NCBI RefSeq assembly: GCF_007744515.1
Contig: NZ_CP036268.1
Location: 572,482-636,481 of the forward strand
Length of the DNA: 64,000 nt
Reading direction: 5' to 3'
Source: Stratiformator vulcanicus
GTDB lineage: Bacteria > Planctomycetota > Planctomycetia > Planctomycetales > Planctomycetaceae
Both the position numbers and the translations under genes were made by a program. Positions 1-8,712 of the stretch are shown here, piece after piece. The notes beneath the pieces were generated by a model, which was not told the origin of the DNA, did no database searches, and saw only the letters and a program-made list of their open reading frames with translations. Position 1 is the first letter of the stretch. Every line of letters starts with the position of its first letter.

Positions 1-2
1 GG

Positions 3-2192
3 GTGCCGCTGAGAAGACTGAATCGGGTGGAGTACGAGTGGACGCTGCGCGATCTCTTATCTCAGCCCCACTTGGAATTAAAAGAAATGCTGCCGCCCGA
101 TCCCTCGGTCGGAGGAATCGAAACGGTCGCGACCGCGCAAGATTTTTCCTACGTGCAGATGTCGCGATATCTTGACGCATCGCGGTTGGCCCTCGACGCT
201 GCGATGGATTTAAAGAGTCGACCGCAGCCAATCAACTTAAGACTGGACTTGCAGAAACAGAGCCGATTGACGCGAGATGTCAATACGAAGTGGGGTAAGA
301 TCGAGCCCGATGCCCGGCGGAAAGATGGTCGAGCGGAACGGGGCGAAGTCCGTTGGGTCGACGAATGGAGCGTGTTCGTACGCCAGCCAAATAGCGCCCA
401 GACGCCGTATTTTCTGACGCACCGCGAACCAGTCGCCGAGGGGCTTTATCGTTTCCGATGCCGATGTCGGGGCGTTGAATATGATCACGGTTCGATTCGC
501 GACACCGATCAAAATCATGTCCTCTCACTTTACAGCGGCGAATCTCGATTGCTTAAGACTTGGGATGTTGCGAACAAGCCGCGTGTCGTGGAATTTACGG
601 CTTGGCTTAAGGATGGGGACGGTATAGAGCTTTACTGTGCTTCGCTCGATGATCGAAACACAGCCGGTGCGGGCAAAATGAAGCCGTACGCTGGACCGGG
701 AATTGCCGTCGACTATCTGGAGATGGAAGGGCCGCTCATTGATCAGTGGCCGGCGGATGGGCATCGCCTGCTGTTCGGCGACCTCCGGGTCATTGATTGG
801 CGGGAAGACTCGGGCTTTCGGAAGCCGATGGAATTAGTTGATACGGGGGCGATGGGGAAGCGGGGCAGTCAACGCCGCGAGAAAAGTCCGCCACGGATGG
901 TTCAGTCAGCCGAACCGGCCGCTGACGCCGAACGCCTGCTCCGCCGATTTATGAATCGAGCCTATCGCCGCCCCGCCGACGAAGCGGAAGTTCAACGGTG
1001 CCTCGCCTTCGCGACCCGGGCCATTGAAGACCGATTCTGTTTTCAAGATGCGATGCGATTGGCCTATCAGGCTGCATTAAGTTCGCCCGACTTTCTATTC
1101 TTAAGAGAGCAGCCCGGCGAATTGGACGACTTCGCCCTCGCCTCCAGACTCTCTTACTTTTTATGGCGTAGTCTGCCGGACGATGAATTGAGGGCGTTGG
1201 CTGATGCGGGGCGATTGTCGGAACCGGACGTGCTGCGTGAGCAAGTCGAGCGACTATTAAACGATCGTCGCTCGGAACGATTCATCATCGACTTTTGCGA
1301 TCAGTGGCTCGATCTTCGAGAAGTCTCTGCGACTGCGCCCGATCAGGATCTTTACCCCGAATACTTCTGCGATAACCATTTGGTGGAATCGGTGGTCAAG
1401 GAAGCTCGCGCCTATGTGGGAGAAATGGTTTCAAAGAATCTCGGGGCCGCCGCTATCGTTGACTCCGATTTCGCGATGCTGAATGAGCGGTTGGCGGAGC
1501 ACTACGACATCAATGGCGTGCTGGGCAGCGATATTCGACGCGTCGAGCTTCCGGAGGGTTCGGTACGCGGAGGTCTACTCACGCAGGCGGCCATTATGAA
1601 AATCACGGCCAACGGGCTTACGTCGTCTCCCGTCACGCGAGGGGCTTGGGTTCTGGATAACATTTTGGGGACGCCGCCACCCCCTCCCCCGCCCAACGCC
1701 GGGGCCATTGAACCCGATACTCAAGGTGCGACGACGATTCGCGACCTGCTCGAGAAACATCGACGGGTCGAATCCTGTGCGGCTTGTCACCGCTTAATCG
1801 ATCCCCCGGGCTTTGCGTTGGAGAACTTTGACGTCATGGGAGCCTGGCGGGAACGGTATCGCAGCTTCGGCAAGGGTGACCCGGTCAAAAGAGAAGTCGC
1901 CGATCGCCGCGTTAAATATCGCCTCGCTGCAAGAGTTGATGCTTCCGGGAAAACGATCGAAGGAGTCACGTTTGACGATGTCGAAGGACTTCGCACGGTG
2001 CTCCTTGAGCAGGAGGAGCAGATCGCCCGCAATATGACCGAGCGTCTGCTGACGCTCGCGACGGGAGGAAGCGTCGCTTTTTCTGATCGCACCGTCGTTG
2101 AGCAAATCTTAGAGCGAACAGAGTCCGAGAATTACGGGCTTCGCTCCATCATCCGCGAAATCGTGCTGAGTCAGCCGTTCCGACGAAAATAG
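3..2192 (+). CDS. DUF1592/DUF1588/DUF1585 family protein, 5' end outside the window
   Basis: This is the planctomycete multi-DUF protein. I see, in order, a DUF1587-like start (NRVEYEWTLRDLL), a central carbohydrate-binding-like stretch, DUF1595 (RRFMNRAYRRPAD), DUF1592 (ASRLSYFLWRSLPDDEL), DUF1588 with a CAACH motif followed by RLIDPPGFALENFD, and a DUF1585 C-terminus ending in SQPFRRK. Family members usually carry an N-terminal cytochrome-c-like domain, which would lie left of the window; the frame is open to the edge, so the gene is partial. The substrate is unknown for the family. It is followed 47 nt later by the DUF1552 gene, the usual partner of this family, so the pair probably acts together outside the cytoplasm. 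Confidence 0.93.
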   Translation: MPLRRLNRVEYEWTLRDLLSQPHLELKEMLPPDPSVGGIETVATAQDFSYVQMSRYLDASRLALDAAMDLKSRPQPINLRLDLQKQSRLTRDVNTKWGKIEPDARRKDGRAERGEVRWVDEWSVFVRQPNSAQTPYFLTHREPVAEGLYRFRCRCRGVEYDHGSIRDTDQNHVLSLYSGESRLLKTWDVANKPRVVEFTAWLKDGDGIELYCASLDDRNTAGAGKMKPYAGPGIAVDYLEMEGPLIDQWPADGHRLLFGDLRVIDWREDSGFRKPMELVDTGAMGKRGSQRREKSPPRMVQSAEPAADAERLLRRFMNRAYRRPADEAEVQRCLAFATRAIEDRFCFQDAMRLAYQAALSSPDFLFLREQPGELDDFALASRLSYFLWRSLPDDELRALADAGRLSEPDVLREQVERLLNDRRSERFIIDFCDQWLDLREVSATAPDQDLYPEYFCDNHLVESVVKEARAYVGEMVSKNLGAAAIVDSDFAMLNERLAEHYDINGVLGSDIRRVELPEGSVRGGLLTQAAIMKITANGLTSSPVTRGAWVLDNILGTPPPPPPPNAGAIEPDTQGATTIRDLLEKHRRVESCAACHRLIDPPGFALENFDVMGAWRERYRSFGKGDPVKREVADRRVKYRLAARVDASGKTIEGVTFDDVEGLRTVLLEQEEQIARNMTERLLTLATGGSVAFSDRTVVEQILERTESENYGLRSIIREIVLSQPFRRK

Positions 2193-2239
2193 CGTCGCAG
2201 CGTGACGTTCAATATCAATCATCTTCTGTGGAGCGACCG

Positions 2240-3520
2240 ATGCGACAACGACCACTCTCAAGGCGGACCTTCTTGCGTGGCTCAGGCGTGGCGTTGTCGC
2301 TTCCGCTGTTGGATGCAATGGGGGTTGCGACTGCATCAGCCGCACCCAGCGGTTCATCAACCGCGCCGCAACGACTGATCGCGATTGAAACGAATCAAGG
2401 GATCGTCCCCCAGTATTTTTTCCCGAAGCGTGCCGGTTTCGATTGGGAAGTCACACCTTATCTAAAACACTTGAACCAATTCCGTGATCAGCTCACCGTC
2501 TTTTCAGGGGTGTCTCACCCCGAGGTCGACGGCGGCCACTCCGCGGAGCCTTGCTTCCTGACGGCTGCGCCCCACCCCGGGAGGGGCGGATTCCGGAACA
2601 CGATTTCACTTGATCAATACGCGGCGGAACGCATCGGGCATCATAACCGCTTCCCATCATTGACGCTCAGCATTAACACCCCGCGTAGCATCTCCTTTAC
2701 CGCTGCCGGTGTTCAGATTCCGGGCGAGAACAGTCCTCGCCGCGTATTTCAAAAATTGTTCGTGCGTGGCAATGCCGAAGCCGTTCAATCGAGAATCGCC
2801 GACCTTCGGCACGGAAGGAGTATTTTAGACTCCGTCGCCGACCGTGCTCGAACGCTCAGCCGTGAGGTAGGGTCGCGCGACCGCGCGAAACTCGATCAGT
2901 ACTTCACCGGCGTGAGAGAACTGGAACGCCGACTGCATGCGAATGAAGAATGGGAGAACCGACCAAAGCCGCAGGTCGATTATCCGATGCCGGAGGAAAT
3001 GAACGACCCGAGTGCCCTATTGGAACAAGTCCGCTCAATGTTCGACCTCTGCCGGTTGGCCGTTCAGACAGATTCCACCCGGCTGATCACGTTCTTTATG
3101 TATCAGAACACGGCCAAGCCGAACATTCCGGGGGTCCAAGAGGGAACCCACGGCTTGACCCACCACGGCAACAATCCGGATAAACTCTCTCAACTTCAAT
3201 TAATTGAAGGGGCGCAGCTTGAAGAATTGAGCCGCTTGCTCGGTCAGCTGCGCGAGACCCCGGAGGCGGGTGCGTCTTTATTGGATCGTACCTCTGTTCT
3301 TTATGGCACTCCGATGGGGAACGCGAATCGGCATTCGAATGACAACCTCCCGGTTCTGTTGGCGGGCGGCGGTTTCCGACATGCCGGGCATTTGGCGTTC
3401 AGCCAAGAGCACAATTACCCGCTACCGAACCTGTTTGTCAGCCTGCTTCAAAGCCTTGGAGTGGAAGCTGACCGCTTCGCGTCAAGCACGGGCACGATGT
3501 CCGGCCTTGAACTGCGTTAA
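2240..3520 (+). CDS. DUF1552 domain protein with Tat signal
   Basis: About 426 residues. The N-terminus has a twin-arginine signal (SRRTFLRGSG) followed by a hydrophobic stretch ending near ASAA, so the folded protein should be exported by Tat. The body matches DUF1552 (PF07586): an early IETNQGIVPQYFFP segment, FSGVSHPEVDGGHS, and a C-terminal HSNDNLPVLLAGGG segment. I chose ATG 2240 because a GGAG sits about 7 nt upstream; GTG 2228 is possible but overlaps that site. DUF1552 genes routinely follow DUF1592/DUF1588 genes in planctomycetes, as here. The biochemical role is not known; the fold suggests a relative of sulfatase/DUF1501-type proteins. Confidence 0.93.
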   Translation: MRQRPLSRRTFLRGSGVALSLPLLDAMGVATASAAPSGSSTAPQRLIAIETNQGIVPQYFFPKRAGFDWEVTPYLKHLNQFRDQLTVFSGVSHPEVDGGHSAEPCFLTAAPHPGRGGFRNTISLDQYAAERIGHHNRFPSLTLSINTPRSISFTAAGVQIPGENSPRRVFQKLFVRGNAEAVQSRIADLRHGRSILDSVADRARTLSREVGSRDRAKLDQYFTGVRELERRLHANEEWENRPKPQVDYPMPEEMNDPSALLEQVRSMFDLCRLAVQTDSTRLITFFMYQNTAKPNIPGVQEGTHGLTHHGNNPDKLSQLQLIEGAQLEELSRLLGQLRETPEAGASLLDRTSVLYGTPMGNANRHSNDNLPVLLAGGGFRHAGHLAFSQEHNYPLPNLFVSLLQSLGVEADRFASSTGTMSGLELR

Positions 3521-3623
3521 AGAGAGCTGCAGTTGTTGATGCTGCACCTCTCTCTCGGCAACGATGGTTTTCAATAGATTCTGGATTTTAACCCAACTCA
3601 ATTACCGAATTCACAGGATGATA

Positions 3624-6164
3624 ATGCTCCGCTTGAAGTTATTGGCTCTCGCCGTCTTCGTCGTTACTGGGCAGTATGTAGCGGGTGAAACAAAGAATAT
3701 CCGGGTTAAGTCCCCTGATGGCTTTCGGGCGACGCCATTTGCGCTTCCGCCGGACGTGAACTATCCGGTCTGCCTCTCAGCGGCGGTCACGGGAGAATTA
3801 TTCGTTGGCGTCGATCCTCAGGGATCGTTGGGCAAGGAAAAGGGTGATGGCAAAGTTGTCCGTTGCATCGACACCGATGGCGACGGAACCGCGGACGAGT
3901 TCACGGAGTTCTGCCGCGTTGATCACCCACGGGGGCTTTTCTTCGATGACGGGCAACTGTGGGTGCTGCATCCGCCGAAGTTAAGCGTCTTTACCGACAA
4001 TGACGGAGATGGCGTTGCCGATTCCGAGAAAGTGCTTGTCGAGAATATTTCGACAGAGATGATCCGCAAACGCGGTGCGGACCACTCGACCAACGGAATC
4101 CGTATGGGCATCGACGGCTGGATTTATATTGCCATGGGCGATTACGGGGTCGTCAATGCAACAGGGACCGACGGCAGGACGGTCACCCATCGCGGCGGGG
4201 GAGTCTTAAGAGTGCGGCCCGATGGTACCGAATTGGAACTCTTCTGCACGGGCTTGCGGAACATTGTGGACGTTTGCGTCGACCCCTATCTCAATATATT
4301 CACGCGAGACAACACCAACGACGGCGGCGGCTGGGACACACGCGTCAGTCATATCATCGAAACTGCCGAGTACGGCTATCCTTCACTATTTAAGAACTTT
4401 TCCGACGAGATCATGCCCCCTCTGGGCGAGTACGGTGGCGGCTCGGGCTGCGGCGGGCTGTCACTCGATGACCGCCGTTGGCCGTCACCCTTCGCGACTT
4501 CCACCTATACCTGCGACTGGGGTCGAAACACCGTCTATCGCCATGAATTAACGAGCCGAGGCCCGACATTTACGACAACTCAGCAAACGTTTCTTAAGAT
4601 GCCGCGGCCGACCGACATCGATATTGATGGTGCCGGTCGGATGTACGTCAGCAGTTGGCGAAACGGAAAATTTCGCTACACCGGACCCGATGTCGGCTTC
4701 GTGGCCCAAATCACACCACCGGGCTTTAAGCCGCAGGCAGCCGTCGCTCCGGGGGAGCTCGATTTAACGGCAGTTGTGGATCAACTCCGGTCGCCGAGTG
4801 CCGTTGTCCGTCTACACGCTCAACGGGAACTTCTGCGTCGATCAAATCATGAAGATACCGCCGGGGCGATTCGTGCCGTAATGATTGACGCTGATGCCAA
4901 CCTTGCGAGCCGCGTGGCAGCTTTATTTGCGCTGAAGCAACTTCAGGGGGAAGAATCGCATTTCGAATTAGTTAATGTGCTCACCGACCCGGCGCTTCGA
5001 CGATTCGCCCTGAAGGCACTGACCGATCGTCGGAATGAGACACAAGGTATTAAAGTCGATCAAATACGCGACTTCTTGAATGACGCGAATGCGAAAGTCC
5101 GTGCGCAAGCTGTCATTAGTTTGTCCCGGCTCGACGACCGAGAGTCCGTTGATGAGTTGTTGTCACTCTATAAGCGAGAAGTCGCGGCACAGCAGGGTGA
5201 AAGTCGTCCCGTAGCAATTCCGCACCTGATTATTCAAGCGTTGGTCGGGATGAAGGCGGATGAGCAATGTGTTGCCGCGCTGTCCGGTCCCAACGCATCA
5301 ATCGCCGTCCGGGCATTACAACAAATGCACTCGTCTGTTGCGGTCGATGGTCTGATCAATCAATTGAACGCGGAACCCGAGCAAGCAATGCGATGCGCGC
5401 TTATCACCGCCCTCATACGGCTCTATCACCGTGAAGCATCGTTTCAAGGCCGCTGGTGGGGAACGCGGCCTGATACCGCGGGGCCCTATTTTAAAGCCGT
5501 CGAATGGGAACAGTCGCCCAGGATTGCGAAAGAACTGCGGTCGCAGGACGAGGCAGCCGATGCCGCGCTCAAAACATTCCTCCGCGAAGAACTAATTCGA
5601 CATCGGGTCTCGATTGACGGCATCGATATATTGCCCTCGGAGTCGGAACGAGAGGTCGTTGTTGAAGTTAAGATTCCGAAATTTGATCCGCTGAATCCTC
5701 AGCAAATCGGAAATCGCCCGCAGCAGTCCGTCATCTCAGACGTGATGGACCGTCGCGGTAAGGCCGAGCGAGGTGCCGAACTCTTTCGGACTCAGTCGTG
5801 CCATGCCTGTCATTCCACGGCAAAAAAACAGCAAGCGATCGGCCCGCACCTCGCCGACATCGGCAAACGGTCAAAGCCCCGCGAGATTCTCGAATCAATT
5901 CTTGATCCCGATAAGAAAATCACGCAGGGTTTCGACACGTATTCCTTCATCTTGGCGGATGGTAAGGTCGTGACAGGCTTCGTCACACAAGAATCAGGCG
6001 ATGCCGTTTCAATTCGCAAGTCCGATGGAAGCGCAACGACTGTCGGCAATGAGTATATTGAGGAGCGTATCAGGCAGGAGCTTTCGTCGATGCCGAAGGG
6101 GTTGGTCAATAACCTTACGGCGGAGGAACTCTCGGACCTGATTGCGTTCTTGCAATCGTTGTAG
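3624..6164 (+). CDS. PVC-type haem-binding CxxCH protein with beta-propeller and HEAT-like repeats
   Basis: About 846 residues from ATG 3624, with AGG six bases upstream; ATG 3618 and 3564 are alternatives. A Sec signal (LLALAVFVVTG) is followed by a six-bladed-propeller dehydrogenase-like region with DTDGDGTADE-type acidic loops and GVLRVRPDGTELE, then an alpha-helical HEAT-like stretch (about residues 390-560), then a C-terminal cytochrome-like domain with CHACH at about residues 726-730 and a distal PKGL segment. This is the family named for Planctomycetes-Verrucomicrobia-Chlamydiae. It probably passes electrons from a secreted oxidoreductase; the substrate is unknown. It lies in a same-strand run with DUF1592, DUF1552, DUF1080 and sulfatase genes. 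Confidence 0.93.
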   Translation: MLRLKLLALAVFVVTGQYVAGETKNIRVKSPDGFRATPFALPPDVNYPVCLSAAVTGELFVGVDPQGSLGKEKGDGKVVRCIDTDGDGTADEFTEFCRVDHPRGLFFDDGQLWVLHPPKLSVFTDNDGDGVADSEKVLVENISTEMIRKRGADHSTNGIRMGIDGWIYIAMGDYGVVNATGTDGRTVTHRGGGVLRVRPDGTELELFCTGLRNIVDVCVDPYLNIFTRDNTNDGGGWDTRVSHIIETAEYGYPSLFKNFSDEIMPPLGEYGGGSGCGGLSLDDRRWPSPFATSTYTCDWGRNTVYRHELTSRGPTFTTTQQTFLKMPRPTDIDIDGAGRMYVSSWRNGKFRYTGPDVGFVAQITPPGFKPQAAVAPGELDLTAVVDQLRSPSAVVRLHAQRELLRRSNHEDTAGAIRAVMIDADANLASRVAALFALKQLQGEESHFELVNVLTDPALRRFALKALTDRRNETQGIKVDQIRDFLNDANAKVRAQAVISLSRLDDRESVDELLSLYKREVAAQQGESRPVAIPHLIIQALVGMKADEQCVAALSGPNASIAVRALQQMHSSVAVDGLINQLNAEPEQAMRCALITALIRLYHREASFQGRWWGTRPDTAGPYFKAVEWEQSPRIAKELRSQDEAADAALKTFLREELIRHRVSIDGIDILPSESEREVVVEVKIPKFDPLNPQQIGNRPQQSVISDVMDRRGKAERGAELFRTQSCHACHSTAKKQQAIGPHLADIGKRSKPREILESILDPDKKITQGFDTYSFILADGKVVTGFVTQESGDAVSIRKSDGSATTVGNEYIEERIRQELSSMPKGLVNNLTAEELSDLIAFLQSL

Positions 6165-6221
6165 GCAAAGAGTCTGGCGGCCGTCGGTCACCATCAAAGA
6201 TATTCAGGAAGAACGTGAAAT

Positions 6222-6983
6222 ATGCTCCGATTAATATGTGTGATTGTGGCTGTCGTCGTGGGGATATCTGTTGGCACCTCGCACGTGAAGGCAGAGCCAA
6301 TCGACGGCGGCTGGATTCAATTGTTTGATGGCAAGACCCTCAAAGGTTGGACACCGAAATTTCGGGGCGAACCGGTTGGAGAGAATTACCTTAACACGTT
6401 TCGAGTTGAGGACGGTTTGCTGACCGTGTCCTACGATCAATACGAGACGTGGAACGAGAAGTTCGGGCATTTATTCTACAAGGAACCGGCCGGGCGATAT
6501 CGGCTGCGGTTCGAGTACCGTTTTCTCGGCGATCAAGTGGGTGGCGGACCGAACTGGGCACGACGCAACAATGGGATCATGATTCACGGTCAAGAACCCG
6601 CCGCGATGAAGCTCGATCAGAAGTTTCCAAATTCACTGGAAGTTCAACTTCTCGGCGGACTCAATGAGAAATCAAAGAGACCAACCCTCAATCTTTGCAC
6701 GCCGGGCACCTTCGTCCGCCTGAATGACAAAGACCACAAGCAGCACTGCACAAATTCAAATTCCAGAACATTTAATGGCGATCAGTGGGTGACCGGTGAG
6801 ATCATTGTCGACGGCGATCGCTCCATTCAGCATCTCGTTGATGGCGAAGTCGTCATGGAATATTCGCAGCCGCGACTCGATGATGGTACCCCCCTTGCGT
6901 CTGGGACGATTTCGATTCAGGCGGAAAGCGCCCCGATCCAGTTTCGTCGCATCGAATTGAAACACTTGGGTGAGCGCGAATAG
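6222..6983 (+). CDS. Secreted DUF1080 (3-keto-disaccharide hydrolase-like) protein
   Basis: 253 residues with a Sec signal peptide (MLRLICVIVAVVVGISVGTS, cleavage near VKA). The mature part is a single concanavalin-like DUF1080 domain: WIQLFDGKTLKGWTPK at the start, NNGIMIHGQEP in the middle and a closing IQFRRIELKHL strand. PF06439 members have been linked to 3-ketoglucoside hydrolysis and to glycan binding, but many are only binding modules. AGGAAG precedes the ATG. It lies 57 nt after the haem protein and 48 nt before the sulfatase, so one transcript is likely. Confidence 0.93.
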   Translation: MLRLICVIVAVVVGISVGTSHVKAEPIDGGWIQLFDGKTLKGWTPKFRGEPVGENYLNTFRVEDGLLTVSYDQYETWNEKFGHLFYKEPAGRYRLRFEYRFLGDQVGGGPNWARRNNGIMIHGQEPAAMKLDQKFPNSLEVQLLGGLNEKSKRPTLNLCTPGTFVRLNDKDHKQHCTNSNSRTFNGDQWVTGEIIVDGDRSIQHLVDGEVVMEYSQPRLDDGTPLASGTISIQAESAPIQFRRIELKHLGERE

Positions 6984-7031
6984 CCATCGTGCCGCACCTT
7001 AATACCTGATACCGATTATCCAGGACATCTT

Positions 7032-8534
7032 ATGCGCCTTGTCTGTTTTGTTGTTGCCCTGTTCTCGACCGGTTTGGCTCTAGCGGGTGAGCGACCGAAC
7101 GTCGTGGTGATCATGGCTGACGATCTCGGTTATGGAGACGTCTCATGTTACGGGGCGACGGAATACAGCACGCCGAATATCGATCGGCTCGCCGAGGAAG
7201 GGATGCGTTTCACCAGCGGTTACTGCTCTGCCTCGACATGTACGCCGTCGCGATTTTCTTTTCTGACCGGCACCTATGCTTTTCGCCAAAAAGGCACAGG
7301 AATCGCAAGTCCCAATAACCCCGCGATTATTAAACCGGGGACTCCGACAATCGCATCGTTATTGAAAGGTGCGGGCTATCGAACGGCGGTCATCGGTAAG
7401 TGGCATCTGGGGCTTGGTGGCAGCGACGGTCCTGACTGGAACGGCGACCTTAAGCCAGGGCCGCTGGAGATCGGCTTTGATCATTGCTTCTTACTTCCCA
7501 CAACAAATGACCGGGTACCGCAGGTTTACGTCGAGGGTCATCGCGTCTTAAATCTCGATCCCGAAGATCCGTTGTGGGTCGGCCGGAAGAAGCCGAGCCC
7601 GGATCATCCGACCGGAATCACACATCGCGACACGCTTCGACTGGATTGGCATCATGGCCACAATCAGACGATTCATAACGGTATTAGTCGAATTGGTTAT
7701 TACACTGGCGGTCACGCTGCCAGGTTTCGTGACGAAGATTTGGCCGACCGTTGGGTCGAAGAATCGGATCAATGGATTCAGCAGGAATCGGACAAGCCGT
7801 TCTTCTTATTTTTCGCCTCGCACGACCTCCACGTGCCACGAATGCCGCACGAGAGATTTCAAGGGGCGACCAAGCAGGGGTTCCGCTCCGACTCGATTAT
7901 TCAACTCGATTGGTGTGTCGGACAGTTATTGGAGACGCTAGATGAAGCAGGACATGCTGATGACACATTAATCATCTTTTGTTCCGACAACGGGCCGGTC
8001 TTGAATGACGGGTACGAAGATGGCGCAGTTGAGTTGCTGGGCGACCATGACCCGAACGGCCCGTTCAATGGCGGAAAATATAGCGTTTATGAGGGAGGGA
8101 CCCGCACGCCCTTTATCACCCATTGGCCCGGACGGATCGAGCCGGGCGTTTCAGACGAGATCGTGTGCACGATCGATATCGCCGCAAGCCTCGCGGCATT
8201 AACCGAGACCCCACTGCCCGACGACGGCTTTCATGACAGTGCCCAAGTCCTGCCGGCCCTTCTCGGTGAGGCCGGGGCAAGCGGTCGCGAGCTACTTGTC
8301 GAACAGGATAACGGCCGCTGGGGAAGCTTCGGATTTCGTAAGGGCGATTGGAAACTTGTTCGGAAGATGTCGCGACCGTCGAAACGAAAGCGTCAAGGCA
8401 ATGATAATCCACCGAAGCCGCGATATGAGTTGTTTAATCTCGCGGATGATCGCGGCGAGGAGAATGACATCGCCAAACAAAATCCGAATGTGACGAAGTC
8501 AATGATTCAAGAGCTTGATCGAATCATTGAGTGA
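7032..8534 (+). CDS. Secreted formylglycine-dependent sulfatase
   Basis: 500 residues with a signal peptide (cleavage near ALAGE). It is a type I sulfatase: metal ligands in MADDLGYGD (Asp30-Asp31), the C-x-P-S-R sulfatase signature CTPSR with Cys70 as the expected formylglycine, GKWHLG (about residues 122-127) and a later FCSDNGP. It should cleave sulfate esters from a polysaccharide or glycoside in the periplasm or outside the cell, after Cys70 is oxidised by a formylglycine-generating enzyme not in this window. Length is normal for an arylsulfatase-like member. An AGGA precedes the ATG. It closes the 1-8.5 kb run; a hairpin follows at 8548-8585. Confidence 0.95.
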   Translation: MRLVCFVVALFSTGLALAGERPNVVVIMADDLGYGDVSCYGATEYSTPNIDRLAEEGMRFTSGYCSASTCTPSRFSFLTGTYAFRQKGTGIASPNNPAIIKPGTPTIASLLKGAGYRTAVIGKWHLGLGGSDGPDWNGDLKPGPLEIGFDHCFLLPTTNDRVPQVYVEGHRVLNLDPEDPLWVGRKKPSPDHPTGITHRDTLRLDWHHGHNQTIHNGISRIGYYTGGHAARFRDEDLADRWVEESDQWIQQESDKPFFLFFASHDLHVPRMPHERFQGATKQGFRSDSIIQLDWCVGQLLETLDEAGHADDTLIIFCSDNGPVLNDGYEDGAVELLGDHDPNGPFNGGKYSVYEGGTRTPFITHWPGRIEPGVSDEIVCTIDIAASLAALTETPLPDDGFHDSAQVLPALLGEAGASGRELLVEQDNGRWGSFGFRKGDWKLVRKMSRPSKRKRQGNDNPPKPRYELFNLADDRGEENDIAKQNPNVTKSMIQELDRIIE

Positions 8535-8547
8535 ATTATTGCGTGAA

Positions 8548-8585
8548 TAGGCGGAGCCTCAGCCCAATAAGAGTGATTCCGCCTA
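8548..8585 (+). terminator. Hairpin downstream of the sulfatase
   Basis: TAGGCGGA at 8548-8555 and its exact complement TCCGCCTA at 8578-8585 enclose 22 nt, starting 14 nt after the sulfatase stop. There is no clear T tract, so intrinsic termination is only a guess. It could also serve the convergent gene ending at 8703. Confidence 0.4.
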
Positions 8586-8674
8586 AGAACTTCGCTCTCA
8601 CGGTTCGAAGTACCTTTTGCTTCTCCATTAGTGGTTAGTACTGCGGCCGCTTCGCGCGGCAATGCTTTGCCTGT

Positions 8675-8712
8675 TTAAATATCTATGGGGCTGATTAAAT
8701 ATCTATGGGGCT
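8675..8712. repeat. Two-copy 20-bp tandem repeat over a stop codon
   Basis: The 18-mer TTAAATATCTATGGGGCT occurs at 8675-8692 and again at 8695-8712, a period of 20 bp. The second copy contains the TAG stop (8703-8705) of the minus-strand Ntn-hydrolase gene, so the duplication appears to have copied the end of that gene. Confidence 0.85.
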
